A stretch of 64,000 nucleotides of DNA. Origin: JANJTY01 sp038257155. GTDB lineage: Bacteria > Pseudomonadota > Gammaproteobacteria > Xanthomonadales > Xanthomonadaceae. The stretch covers positions 124,001 to 188,000 of the forward strand of contig JBBSJP010000001.1 in the NCBI GenBank assembly GCA_038257155.1, given 5' to 3'. A program made the position numbers and the translations under genes. Positions 27,100 to 35,830 of this stretch are shown in pieces (position 1 is the stretch's first letter; the number at the start of each line of letters is the position of its first letter). The notes under the pieces are model-generated. The model ran no database searches and was not told the DNA's origin. It saw only the letters and a program-made list of their open reading frames with translations.

Positions 27100-28431
27100 T
27101 CAGAGGATATAGCGACTCAGATCCACATCCTCGACCAGATCACCCAGCTGACTCTCGACAAACATCGCATCGATCTCGACCGTGCTGCCACCCTTGTCCG
27201 GCGCCTCGAAGGACAGGTGTTCGAACAATCGTTCCAGTACCGTGTGCAGACGCCGCGCTCCGATGTTCTCCTGGCGCTCGTTGACCTGCTCGGCAATTTC
27301 GGCGAGACGCTCGATGGCCTCGTCAGTGAAACTGACCTTCACGCCTTCGGTCGCCAGCAGGGCAATGTACTGCTTGCTGAGGGCGTTCTTGGGTTCGGTC
27401 AGGATGCGGCTGAAGTCGGCGCGCGACAGCGCCTGCAGTTCCACACGGATCGGAAACCGACCCTGCATTTCGGGGATAAGGTCCGAGGGTTTGGCCAGAT
27501 GAAAGGCGCCCGACGCGATAAACAGGATGTGGTCGGTGCGCACCACACCGTACTTGGTGCTGACCGTCGAGCCTTCCACCAGCGGCAGCAGATCGCGCTG
27601 CACGCCTTCGCGTGACACGTCCGCGCCATAGCCCTCGGAGCGCTTGGCGACCTTGTCGATCTCGTCGATGAAGACGATGCCGTTCTGCTCGCAGGCTTCG
27701 ATCGCGCGAGTGCGGATCTCGTCCTCGTTGACCAGCTTGCCGGCTTCTTCCTCGACCAGCAGCGGCCAGGCGGCACGTACCGTCAGGGTGCGCTTCTGCG
27801 CGCGCTGTCCGCCGAACTGGGAAAACATCTGCTTGAGCTGCTGGCCCATTTCTTCCATGCCGGGCGGGGTCATCAGCTCCGGCCCGCTGGCGTGGGCGAA
27901 ATCCAGTTCGATCTCGCGATCGTCCAGCCGACCCATGCGCAATTGGCCGCGCAGCTTGGTGCGGGTATCGGTGCTGCCGTCGCCTTCGATCTCGATTGCG
28001 TAGCCCGGCCCGCGCCGCTTCGGCAGGAGGGCCTCGAGAATGCGCTCTTCGGCATGTTCCTCAGCCTTCGCGCGAACCTTGCCCTTGGCCTGGTCGCGGT
28101 ACATCTTCACCGCGGCGTCGGCCAGGTCGCGAATGATCTGCTCGACGTCCTTGCCGACATAGCCGACCTCGGTGAAGCGCGTCGCCTCGACCTTGACGAA
28201 GGGCGCATTGGCCAGGGTCGCCAGGCGGCGCGCGATCTCGGTCTTGCCGACGCCGGTCGGACCGATCATCAGGATGTTCTTCGGCGTGACCTCGTTGCGC
28301 AGGTCGGGCTTCAGCTGCATGCGCCGCCAGCGATTGCGCAGGGCAATCGCCACGGCGCGCTTGGCCTCATTCTGGCCGATGATGAACTTGTCGAGCTCGG
28401 TGACGATCTCGCGGGGCGTGAGTGCGGACAT
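27100..28431 (-). CDS. hslU: ATP-dependent protease ATPase subunit HslU (ClpY)
   Basis: 443-residue AAA+ unfoldase that feeds substrates into the HslV peptidase in the cytoplasm. Walker A is GPTGVGKT (57-64) and Walker B IVFIDEIDKV; the variable I-domain lies between them, and the C-terminus ends in DLSRYIL, the tail that docks into HslV. It is transcribed after hslV, 112 bases downstream. ATG 28431 (MSALTPREIV) is the family start. Confidence 0.97.
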   Translation of the reverse strand: MSALTPREIVTELDKFIIGQNEAKRAVAIALRNRWRRMQLKPDLRNEVTPKNILMIGPTGVGKTEIARRLATLANAPFVKVEATRFTEVGYVGKDVEQIIRDLADAAVKMYRDQAKGKVRAKAEEHAEERILEALLPKRRGPGYAIEIEGDGSTDTRTKLRGQLRMGRLDDREIELDFAHASGPELMTPPGMEEMGQQLKQMFSQFGGQRAQKRTLTVRAAWPLLVEEEAGKLVNEDEIRTRAIEACEQNGIVFIDEIDKVAKRSEGYGADVSREGVQRDLLPLVEGSTVSTKYGVVRTDHILFIASGAFHLAKPSDLIPEMQGRFPIRVELQALSRADFSRILTEPKNALSKQYIALLATEGVKVSFTDEAIERLAEIAEQVNERQENIGARRLHTVLERLFEHLSFEAPDKGGSTVEIDAMFVESQLGDLVEDVDLSRYIL

Positions 28432-28543
28432 GGGCTGAATCGGCTTGAAGGTAAGGATAAGGGAGCAGTTCAGCTCAAAGCGGGCCTGCACAGGATCGAC
28501 GGGTGGCGAAGCCGCGCGCCCCGGGCCCGGACCAGCGGCCGGT

Positions 28544-29083
28544 TCAGGACAGTTCCTCCAGCGTCACGCAATGATTGGTGTAGATGCAGATGTCGCCGGC
28601 CACCTTCATCGCGGCCTCGGCCACCGCGCGCGCGTCCATTTCGGTGTGCGCCAGTAGCGCGCGCGCCGCGGCCAGGGCGAAGGGGCCGCCAGAGCCAATC
28701 GCGATCAGGCCGTCTTCGGGTTCAATGACGTCGCCATTGCCGGAAATGATCAAGGACGCGTCCTTGTCGGCCACCGCCAGCAGGGCCTCAAGCCGGCCCA
28801 GGCGCCGGTCGGTGCGCCAGTCCTTGGTCAGCTCGACCGCGGCGCGAACCAGCTGGCCGTGCTTCTGCAGCTTGGCCTCGAACAGCTCGAACAGGGTGAA
28901 GGCATCGGCCGTGGCGCCAGCGAACCCGGCCAGCACCTTGCCATCGGCAAGGCGCCGCAGCTTGCGCGCATTGGACTTCATCACCGTGTTGCCCAGGCTG
29001 ACCTGGCCGTCTCCGGCGATCACCACGCGGCCGTTGCGGCGCACCGAAACGATGGTGGTGGCATGGGGACTGCTGGAATTCAT
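28544..29083 (-). CDS. hslV: ATP-dependent protease peptidase subunit HslV (ClpQ)
   Basis: Threonine peptidase of the HslUV complex, about 179 residues. The catalytic N-terminal Thr lies in HATTIVSVRR, so a propeptide of roughly 8 residues (or 11 from ATG 29092) must be removed to expose it; in E. coli only the initiator Met precedes the Thr. Other conserved parts are VIAGDGQVSLGNTVMKSNARK and SGNGDVIEPEDGLIAIGSGG. First gene of hslVU. Confidence 0.96.
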   Translation of the reverse strand: MNSSSPHATTIVSVRRNGRVVIAGDGQVSLGNTVMKSNARKLRRLADGKVLAGFAGATADAFTLFELFEAKLQKHGQLVRAAVELTKDWRTDRRLGRLEALLAVADKDASLIISGNGDVIEPEDGLIAIGSGGPFALAAARALLAHTEMDARAVAEAAMKVAGDICIYTNHCVTLEELS

Positions 29084-29202
29084 GTCACTCATTTTTACAA
29101 TCCTGCAGTCTGCGGCGTTCCACGACAAGGGCGGCTGTTGCCCGTTCAGGTCGCAAGCCCCCGATAATGCAGCCTGGTCAATGAACCCCGGAAGGACAGC
29201 GC

Positions 29203-29874
29203 ATGCTGGAATGCATCGAACGCAGTACTGGAGTCGAGCCGCAGTGGAGCGTCATCTGGCTGCATGGCCTGGGCGCCGACGGCAACGATTTCGTGCCGAT
29301 CGTTCCCGAATTGATCCGCCCCGGCTGGCCCGGCGTGCGCTTCGTGTTTCCGAATGCGCCGGTGCGCGCCGTGACGATCAACGGCGGCATGCGAATGCGC
29401 GCCTGGTACGACATTCTCGGCCTGGAAATCGCCAATCGGCAGGATGAAGTCGGGGTGCGCGAGTCGGTGACGCAAATGGAAGAGATCATCGCGCGGGAGA
29501 ACAGCCGCGGCGTGCCCAGCGAGCGCATCATCCTGGCCGGTTTCTCGCAGGGCGGCGCCATTGCCTTGGCGGCCGGCCTGCGCCATGCGCAGCGCCTCGG
29601 CGGCATCATGGCGCTGTCGACTTACCTGCCGCTTGGTCACACTCTGCCCGATGAAGCCAGCCCCGCCAACCGCGACCTGCCGATCCTGATGGCGCACGGC
29701 AGTGGCGATCCGGTGGTCGGGGAACCGCTTGGCCTGATGAGCCGGGACCGTCTGCGTGCGCTCGGCTATACCGTTGAATGGCGCAGCTATCCGATGGCGC
29801 ACCAGGTCTGCGCCGACGAGATCGCCGACATCGCGCAGTGGCTGGGCGCGCAGTTTGGTGGTTCACGCGACTGA
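29203..29874 (+). CDS. Carboxylesterase / lysophospholipase-like alpha/beta hydrolase
   Basis: 223 residues, the usual size of the EstB/acyl-protein-thioesterase-like carboxylesterases. The nucleophile elbow is GFSQGG (Ser115); the charge-relay Asp lies in HGSGDPVVGEP and the His in PMAHQVC. WLHGLGADGNDF gives the oxyanion-hole region. It is cytoplasmic, with no signal peptide. Its stop is 4 bases before the GTG start of the algZ-like kinase, so it may be co-transcribed with algZ-algR. Confidence 0.93.
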   Translation: MLECIERSTGVEPQWSVIWLHGLGADGNDFVPIVPELIRPGWPGVRFVFPNAPVRAVTINGGMRMRAWYDILGLEIANRQDEVGVRESVTQMEEIIARENSRGVPSERIILAGFSQGGAIALAAGLRHAQRLGGIMALSTYLPLGHTLPDEASPANRDLPILMAHGSGDPVVGEPLGLMSRDRLRALGYTVEWRSYPMAHQVCADEIADIAQWLGAQFGGSRD

Positions 29875-29878
29875 CTCA

Positions 29879-30904
29879 GTGAACAGCCCAGGCTTCCGCA
29901 TACCCGACTTCTGCCGCCTGCAGCGCCTGTTCGCGGTGCTGGTGGTGGCCGAGGTTGTGGTGCTGGTGCTGGCGCTGGCGCCGCGCGAGGAGGGCTCGTG
30001 GGGCTGGCCGCGATTTCTCGCTGCGAGCCTGTTCGCGCAGTGGCTGGCGCTGACGTCTGCGGTGCTGCTGTGCCAGGCCCGCAAGCCGCTGGAGCGGCTT
30101 GCGCCGTCGCTGGCACTCGGAGTGGCCTGGCTGCTGCCGGTGCTGGTGGCGGGCGGTGGCGCTGCGCTGGTGCATGAGCTGGACGTGTCGCTGGGCTTCG
30201 GATATTCGCTGCCGCTCAGTCAGCGCCTGGAATTCGCCAGCGGCTGCGCCGCCATCGCGGCCCTGATCGGTGCCGTGGCACTGCGATACTTCTACGTGCA
30301 GGAACAGTGGCAGGCGCAGGTCCAAGCTCAGGCGGCGGCCGAGGTTCGTGCCCTGCAGGCGCGTATCCATCCGCATTTCCTGTTCAACAGCATGAACACC
30401 ATCGCCAGCCTGGTGCGAACCGATCCGGAAACAGCCGAGCGCGCGGTGGAAGATCTTTCCGACCTGTTCCGTGCCGCGCTCGGCGCCGGCAAGGGAGAAA
30501 GCACGCTGGGCGAGGAAATTACCCTGGTCGAGCGCTATCTTTCGATCGAGGCGCTGCGCCTGGGAGATCGCCTGCAGGTCGGCTGGCAGCTCCCTCCGGA
30601 TCTGCCGCGCAGCCTCGCCATGCCGCACCTGATTCTGCAGCCGTTGGTCGAGAATGCGGTCAATCACGGAGTCGCACGGCTCACCGCCGGCGGTCGCATC
30701 GAGATCAGCGCGCGGGTCGAGCGCCAGCGCCTGGTGCTGCGCATTACCAACCCGTGCCCGCGCGAGCTCGACAATCAACCGGGCAACCAGCACGCCCAGG
30801 GCAGCATCGCGCAGCGCCTGGCGCATCGTTTCGAGGGCCGCGCGCGGATGACTAGCTCGCGCGGCGAAGGCTACTATGCGGTCGAGCTGGAGTTGCCTTT
30901 ATGA
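29879..30904 (+). CDS. algZ: LytS/AlgZ-type sensor histidine kinase
   Basis: 341 residues. Four hydrophobic helices lie in the first 140 residues (FAVLVVAEVVVLVLALA; FLAASLFAQWLALTSAVLL; LALGVAWLLPVLVAGGGAA; CAAIAALIGAVALRYF). A His_kinase domain follows with IHPHFLFNSMNT, the phospho-acceptor motif of the LytS/AlgZ class, and an ATPase part containing QPLVENAVNHG. It pairs with AlgR through an ATGA overlap. In Pseudomonas AlgZ/FimS-AlgR controls alginate, pili and virulence; targets here are unknown. The GTG start at 29879 is inferred from the position after the esterase stop and the beginning of the conserved part. Confidence 0.88.
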   Translation: MNSPGFRIPDFCRLQRLFAVLVVAEVVVLVLALAPREEGSWGWPRFLAASLFAQWLALTSAVLLCQARKPLERLAPSLALGVAWLLPVLVAGGGAALVHELDVSLGFGYSLPLSQRLEFASGCAAIAALIGAVALRYFYVQEQWQAQVQAQAAAEVRALQARIHPHFLFNSMNTIASLVRTDPETAERAVEDLSDLFRAALGAGKGESTLGEEITLVERYLSIEALRLGDRLQVGWQLPPDLPRSLAMPHLILQPLVENAVNHGVARLTAGGRIEISARVERQRLVLRITNPCPRELDNQPGNQHAQGSIAQRLAHRFEGRARMTSSRGEGYYAVELELPL

Positions 30905-31635
30905 GACTGCTGATCGCCGATGACGAACCGCTGGCGCGCAACCGCCTGCGCAGCCTGGTGTCCGAAATTCCCGGCATGGAGGTAGTGGGCGAGGCTGCCA
31001 GCGGACGCGAAGCGGTCGAGCTGACTGCCGCGCTGCGTCCGGATGCGCTGCTGCTGGATATCCAGATGCCGGGCATGGACGGCCTGGAAGCCGCGCGTCA
31101 CGTGGCGCATCTTGAACAGCCACCGGCCGTGGTGTTTTGCACCGCCTATGACGAACACGCCCTGGCGGCGTTCGAGGCGCGCGCCGTGGATTACCTGGTA
31201 AAACCCATCCGGCGCGAACGTCTGCACGAAGCGCTGGAGCGTGCCCGACGCCTGTCGGGAGAGAACCTCAGCGACCTGCAGGCCGACTTTCCGAATGCGC
31301 GGGTTCGAACCCACCTCTGCGCCCGTCTGCGCGGCAACATGCGGCTGATTGCGCTCGACGAAGTACGCTTCCTGCAGGCCGAGGAAAAGTACGTGGTGGT
31401 TCATCACGCCCGCGGCGAGGACCTGATCGAGGAGTCCCTGAAGGCGCTCGAAGTGGAATTCGCCGGACGCTTCGTACGCATCCACCGCAACTGCCTGGTG
31501 GCGCGCGCCGAACTGCAGGAGCTGCGCCGCACGCCGGATGGCCACTATCTGGCGGTACTGCGGCACGATGATCATCAGCTCGAAGTCAGCCGTCGCTGCC
31601 TGTCCCTGCTCCGCACCCTGGTAAGCCACCTATGA
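30901..31635 (+). CDS. algR: LytTR-type response regulator AlgR
   Basis: 244 residues: a receiver domain with phospho-acceptor Asp53 (LLLDIQMPG) and a C-terminal LytTR DNA-binding domain (VRFLQAEEKYVVVHHARGEDLIEESLKALE...FVRIHRNCLVA). Its start overlaps the algZ stop (ATGA). Its own stop, TGA at 31633-31635, is the left target copy of MITE copy 2. The algZ-algR-hemC order is well known from pseudomonads and xanthomonads. Confidence 0.93.
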   Translation: MRLLIADDEPLARNRLRSLVSEIPGMEVVGEAASGREAVELTAALRPDALLLDIQMPGMDGLEAARHVAHLEQPPAVVFCTAYDEHALAAFEARAVDYLVKPIRRERLHEALERARRLSGENLSDLQADFPNARVRTHLCARLRGNMRLIALDEVRFLQAEEKYVVVHHARGEDLIEESLKALEVEFAGRFVRIHRNCLVARAELQELRRTPDGHYLAVLRHDDHQLEVSRRCLSLLRTLVSHL

Positions 31636-31927
31636 ACCTAGATTTCGCAGTTGACCGCTCCAGTCTTCGACCAAACGTTTGATGCACATGAACATTTCTC
31701 CGATTGACCGCCGCGCCGGCGTTGGTGAGGGACGCTACGCACCCGATAGCACGTCTGGCCAGCCGTCTGACTGCGTTGTTCGGCCGCTTCGCGGCAACGG
31801 CTGCTACGCAGCCTGCGCCTTCACTGCGCTCGGTCGTCGTTGCAGGTGGCCAACCTGCGCCTCCTCACGCCTTGCCAGCCGGCCGGCCAGACGCACTCTC
31901 GGGCGCGTCCAACTGCGGAACCTAGGT
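31636..31927 (+). mobile_element. MITE-like element, copy 2, inserted between algR and hemC
   Basis: A 292-bp element with 18-bp terminal inverted repeats: left ACCTAGATTTCGCAGTTG and right end read inward ACCTAGGTTCCGCAGTTG. TGA is repeated on both sides (31633-31635 and 31928-31930; TGAA is possible as a 4-bp duplication). The interior matches copy 1 in the same orientation, including CGCTACGCACCCGATAGCAC, the TCGGCCGCTTCGCGGCAACG block and the CAGACGCACTCTCGGGCGCG block. Excising it with one TGA restores CCTATGAAAATCCGC, i.e. an ATGA overlap of the algR stop with an original ATG start of hemC. Confidence 0.87.
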
Positions 31928-32826
31928 TGAAAATCCGCATCGCAACTCGCAGGAGCGCGCTGGCGCTTTGGCAGACCGAACACGTCGCCGATCTGCTGCG
32001 CGCTCACCATTCCGGCCTGGAGGTCGAGCTGCTGCCGCTGTCGACGCGCGGCGATGAAGTGCTGGATCGCTCGCTGGCCGCCATCGGCGGCAAGGGCCTG
32101 TTCCTCAAGGAGCTGGAAATCGCGATGCAGGAAGGCGAGGCCGACTGCGCGGTGCATTCGCTCAAGGACGTGCCGATGGAGCTGGAGCCCGGCTTTACCC
32201 TGGCAGCCATCCTGCTGCGCGCCGATCCCTTCGATGCCTTCGTCTCGAACAACTTCGCCACGCTGCAGGCGCTGCCGCAGAGCGCCCGCGTCGGTACCTC
32301 ATCGCTGCGCCGGCAAGCCCAGCTGCGCGCGCTGCGACCTGACCTGCAAATCACCGACCTGCGTGGCAACGTCAACACGCGCCTGGCCAAACTCGATGCC
32401 AATCAGCACGACGCCATCGTGCTGGCCTGCGCGGGCCTGGAACGCCTTGGATTCCATTCGCGCATCCGACAGCGCCTGACCGCACCGCACTGGCTGCCGG
32501 CCCCGGCACAGGGCGCCATCGCGATTGAATGCCGTAGCGATGCAAGCGAGACCATAGCCTTGTGCGCAGCGCTGGCGCACCCTGAAACCACCCGCCATGT
32601 CAGCGCCGAGCGCGCCATGAACCGCGCCTTGCACGGCAGTTGCCATGTGCCGGTCGCGGCCTATTGCGAAGCACGTGGCGCCGGCCTGCATCTGCAGGGC
32701 CTGGTGGGCTCGGCGGAAACCGGTGAAACGATTCTTGCCGAGGCCGAAGGCGACGATCCCGAAGCACTTGGCAAGGGCGTTGCGGAGCGCCTGTTGGCGC
32801 TCGGCGCGGGGCGACTGCTGGGCTGA
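31927..32826 (+). CDS. hemC: Porphobilinogen deaminase (hydroxymethylbilane synthase)
   Basis: 299-residue cytoplasmic enzyme that joins four porphobilinogens into hydroxymethylbilane for haem synthesis. Signatures are KIRIATRRSALALWQ, LDRSLAAIGGKGLFLKELE, HSLKDVPM, RVGTSSLRRQAQL, LRGNVNTRLAKLD and the dipyrromethane-cofactor Cys239 in HGSCHVPV. The start is TTG 31927: its T is the terminal base of the MITE and its TG comes from the duplicated TGA. The element end puts GGAA 6 bases upstream as a Shine-Dalgarno. An ATG at 31840 inside the element is in frame and would add 29 residues. The ancestral start was probably ATG. Confidence 0.95.
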   Translation: MKIRIATRRSALALWQTEHVADLLRAHHSGLEVELLPLSTRGDEVLDRSLAAIGGKGLFLKELEIAMQEGEADCAVHSLKDVPMELEPGFTLAAILLRADPFDAFVSNNFATLQALPQSARVGTSSLRRQAQLRALRPDLQITDLRGNVNTRLAKLDANQHDAIVLACAGLERLGFHSRIRQRLTAPHWLPAPAQGAIAIECRSDASETIALCAALAHPETTRHVSAERAMNRALHGSCHVPVAAYCEARGAGLHLQGLVGSAETGETILAEAEGDDPEALGKGVAERLLALGAGRLLG

Positions 32827-32859
32827 AGCCCTCAAGTCGGACTGCGGAAAGATCACGTG

Positions 32860-32950
32860 GCACGCGGCACGCGTGCCCTACAGGAGAGCGCAGCGGCGAT
32901 CGACCGGTCCACCGCCGTAACCCCATCTGTAGGGCACGCGTGTCGCGTGC
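32860..32950. repeat. Long inverted repeat downstream of hemC
   Basis: Arm GCACGCGGCACGCGTGCCCT plus ACAG (32860-32883) is matched by CTGTAGGGCACGCGTGTCGC plus GTGC (32927-32950). The two 24-base arms are complementary apart from one mismatch, with a 43-base spacer. It has no terminator-like T tract and sits between the 3' ends of hemC and the convergent DUF481 gene. It may be a palindromic repeat unit of the dispersed type or a structured convergent-transcript barrier. Confidence 0.75.
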
Positions 32951-33038
32951 CGCGCGAGATGCCCGATTTCATGCCGGACCTCTCGCACTCGCCGCGCACA
33001 TTGCAGCGATTCCGCGGTTCATCCGCCCAGCACGCAAG

Positions 33039-33788
33039 CTACTTGAAGCTGTAAACCAGATTCAGCGTGGTCAGCGTGTCGGTCTTCTCGCGACCCGGCG
33101 CCACGTCCGAGTTGTGACGCACCTGGATGCCGGCCTTCAGCGCCAGGCTCTTGTTCATCGACACGACCAGGCCCAGGTCGTTCTGCGCGAAGCTGTTGTC
33201 TTCCCCCGATTCGAGCAGGAACAGGTTGACCAGGTCGGTGTTGGCGGTCAGCTTGTGCTTGTAGTCGATCTTGCCGCGCACGATGCCGTCGGTCTCGGTT
33301 TCACCGGTGCTGGCATCCTTGGCGCGACGCAGGCCGGGGCCGATCTCGAAGCCCAGCTTGGTGGTTTCACTGTCGATCAGCTGGTGACCAAAGCCGATGC
33401 CGATGGTCTGCTGCCAGTCGTAGGCGGCGAACTCATCATTCTCATAACGCAGCGAAGCCACCCAGGACGAACGCTCGCTGAACTTGTAGGCGCTCGACGC
33501 GCCGAACTCGTAGCGGTTGGCGGTCAGCTCGGAGCGGGTCTCGGGAATGCCGTCGCCATCAAAGTCGCCCGTCACCTGTCCCTTGGCGCGCAACGCGGTC
33601 AGGTAGAAGGCGTGCTTCCACTGATCGTCTTCGTTGAGGAAGTTCAGCTTGCCGTTGAGGTTCTCGCTTTCGGCATTGCCACGCGCTACGGCCAGGCCCA
33701 GTTCGCCATTGCCGGTCCAGCCATCGGCTAGGGCGGTTAACGGAAGGGCTGCCAGCAGGGCAGCAGTCAAGGTCGTTCGCAGGATCAT
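33039..33788 (-). CDS. DUF481 family outer-membrane protein
   Basis: 249 residues. A signal peptide (TTLTAALLAALPLTALA) is followed by alternating beta strands rich in aromatic residues (GNGELGLAVARGNAESENLNG; WVASLRYENDEFAAYDWQQTIG), and the C-terminal residue is part of LVYSFK, in keeping with a DUF481 salt-induced outer-membrane barrel (YdiY-like). The function is unknown; the location is predicted as outer membrane. GGAGAA precedes ATG 33788. It is convergent with hemC. Confidence 0.88.
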   Translation of the reverse strand: MILRTTLTAALLAALPLTALADGWTGNGELGLAVARGNAESENLNGKLNFLNEDDQWKHAFYLTALRAKGQVTGDFDGDGIPETRSELTANRYEFGASSAYKFSERSSWVASLRYENDEFAAYDWQQTIGIGFGHQLIDSETTKLGFEIGPGLRRAKDASTGETETDGIVRGKIDYKHKLTANTDLVNLFLLESGEDNSFAQNDLGLVVSMNKSLALKAGIQVRHNSDVAPGREKTDTLTTLNLVYSFK

Positions 33789-33965
33789 TCTTGTTCTCCA
33801 TGGCTTTTGCGCGGCCGCAATCCGGCCCGCGCCTTGAAAGGGCCGCGGAGTATAGAAACCCAAGCGTGAACGCAAGCGTGCCGTTCGGAGCGCAGGCGAG
33901 GACGAACTATCGTGCGCAGGCAATCCTTGCCAACTCGGCCGGGCTGTGGATCCCGGCGCGAAGGT

Positions 33966-34688
33966 TCAGCGTCTGCCGCCCTGCGCGGCACCCTGCGGAA
34001 ACAGGATTTCCGCACGCTGGAACAGCACCCAGCTGGTGGCGATGTACTTGTCGCCGCCCTTCGGCGTATTGCCGCGATGAGTATGGGTGAAGCTGGTCGG
34101 CGCGATCAGCAGGCTGCCGGTTTTTGGCACCACCTTGCGCTGCTGATAAAAGAACTCGGTCTCGCCCTCGGCGAAGGCATCGTTCAGGTAGATCGTCCAC
34201 AGCAGGGTGCGGTGCAGGGTCTCGCACTGCGTGTCCTTGGGATAGTGCTCGCAATGCCAGTAGGGGTAGCCACCCTTGCCGGCGGTGTAGCGCTGGATGT
34301 TGATGCCGCCGGGGCGAAACACGGCAGTCAGCATGCGCAGCAACTGGTCGTCGGGCATGCCTTCCAGGTCGTCCGGCTGCACGCGACGCTGTTTACCGGT
34401 TTTTGGGTCCTCGATGGCCAGCATCATGGGTGCCAGCAGGGTGTAGCGATAGCGGCGAACGTACTGCACCAGCTTGCTGATTACCGCCTGGTTGAGGGCG
34501 TTCTCGACGTCCTGCCAAGCGGCATTGCCGCTCACCATCAGGTCGCTGCTGTCCTTCAGATCCGGGTGATAGCCCGAGCCGACATGGCCAGGCGAGTACT
34601 GCCGGCCCTGCTCGAAGCGCGTAATCCAGGCCGCGCATTGATCCACGCTGAGGGCGTTGTCGTACACCTCGATGAAGTCGGCACTCAT
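33966..34688 (-). CDS. 2-oxoglutarate/Fe(II)-dependent oxygenase (prolyl 4-hydroxylase-like)
   Basis: 240 residues, cytoplasmic. The double-stranded beta-helix iron site is visible: YPYWHCEHYP near residue 140 supplies candidate His residues, and FTHTHRGNTPKGGDKYIATSW near the C-terminus supplies the distal His and the Arg/Lys that binds 2-oxoglutarate; NIQRYTAGKGG is also typical. The hydroxylated substrate is unknown. Its start overlaps the fbp stop as ATGA, so it is translated after fructose-bisphosphatase in one unit. This is an unexplained pairing. Confidence 0.82.
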   Translation of the reverse strand: MSADFIEVYDNALSVDQCAAWITRFEQGRQYSPGHVGSGYHPDLKDSSDLMVSGNAAWQDVENALNQAVISKLVQYVRRYRYTLLAPMMLAIEDPKTGKQRRVQPDDLEGMPDDQLLRMLTAVFRPGGINIQRYTAGKGGYPYWHCEHYPKDTQCETLHRTLLWTIYLNDAFAEGETEFFYQQRKVVPKTGSLLIAPTSFTHTHRGNTPKGGDKYIATSWVLFQRAEILFPQGAAQGGRR

Positions 34689-35701
34689 GCGTCAGATTCC
34701 GGTTGCAGGTGGTAGCGGGTAACCCGTTCGACCTCGTTCCTGGCGCCGAGAAATACCGGCACGCGCTGATGCAGGCCACTGGGCTGCACGTCCAGCAGAC
34801 GCTGATTCCCGTCGGTCGCGGCGCCACCGGCCTGTTCGACGATGAAGGCCATCGGATTGGCCTCATACAGCAGGCGCAGGCGGCCGCCCTTGTCACGGCA
34901 CTTGGCGTCGACCGGATACATGAACACGCCGCCGCGGGTCAGGATGCGGTGCACGTCGGCCACCATCGAGGCGACCCAGCGCATGTTGAAATCCTTGCCG
35001 CGAGGGCCGGTCTTGCCGGCCACCAGTTCGCCGATGTAACGCTGCACCGGGGCTTCCCAGTGGCGCTGGTTGCTCATGTTGATGGCGAACTCGGCGGTGT
35101 CCTCGGGGATCGTCAGGTCGCTCTGGGTCAGCACGAAGCTGCCCATCTCGCGGTCCAGGGTGAACTGGTGCACACCGTCGCCCAGGGTCAGCACCAGCAC
35201 CGTGCTCGGGCCATACACGGTGTAGCCGGCGGCGACCTGGCGCGTGCCCGGCTGCAGGAAATGCTCGGCACCCGGATCGGTGACGCCATCGGGACACTGC
35301 AGCACCGAGAAGATGGTGCCGACCGAGACGTTCACGTCGATGTTCGAGCTGCCGTCCAGCGGGTCGAACACCAGCAGGTAGTTGCCCTTCGGAAAACGGT
35401 GCGGGATCAGGTGCGGGTCGTCCATTTCCTCGGAAGCAATCGCGGCCAGATGGCCACCCCACTCATTCGCATCGAGCAGGATCTCGTTGGACAGCACGTC
35501 GAGCTTCTTCTGCGCCTCGCCCTGCACGTTGATGGCATTGGCATTGCCCAATACGCCGCCCAGGGCGCCTTTGCCGATCTGGATCGCGATCACCTTGCAG
35601 GCGCGCGCCACGACTTCGATCAGCAGGCGCAGGTCCGGCTTGATCTGGCCCTTGTCGCGCTGTTCTTCAATCAGGAAGCGGGTCAGGGAAATCGGCTTCA
35701 T
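34685..35701 (-). CDS. fbp: Fructose-1,6-bisphosphatase class I
   Basis: 338-residue gluconeogenic enzyme releasing phosphate from fructose 1,6-bisphosphate. The metal site motif FDPLDGSSNIDVN, the active-site loop YTVYGPSTVLVLTLG, and the C-terminal GGRLRLLYEANPMAFIVEQAGG with catalytic-site residues are all present. ATG 35701 follows GGAG at 8 bases. A frame on this strand runs far upstream to 37927 but it is antisense to the peptidase gene and lacks any family signal. Confidence 0.97.
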   Translation of the reverse strand: MKPISLTRFLIEEQRDKGQIKPDLRLLIEVVARACKVIAIQIGKGALGGVLGNANAINVQGEAQKKLDVLSNEILLDANEWGGHLAAIASEEMDDPHLIPHRFPKGNYLLVFDPLDGSSNIDVNVSVGTIFSVLQCPDGVTDPGAEHFLQPGTRQVAAGYTVYGPSTVLVLTLGDGVHQFTLDREMGSFVLTQSDLTIPEDTAEFAINMSNQRHWEAPVQRYIGELVAGKTGPRGKDFNMRWVASMVADVHRILTRGGVFMYPVDAKCRDKGGRLRLLYEANPMAFIVEQAGGAATDGNQRLLDVQPSGLHQRVPVFLGARNEVERVTRYHLQPESDA

Positions 35702-35830
35702 GGATGGCTCCGGGCGGGGCGCGCATTGTAAACCGGGGCGCGGCTGCCCACCGCCGACCCATGACCTTGGGGACTGTGCCGGGCTGCAACCCCGGTGCAT
35801 GATTCGCGTCCCTGTAGCCGGAGCCAAGCC

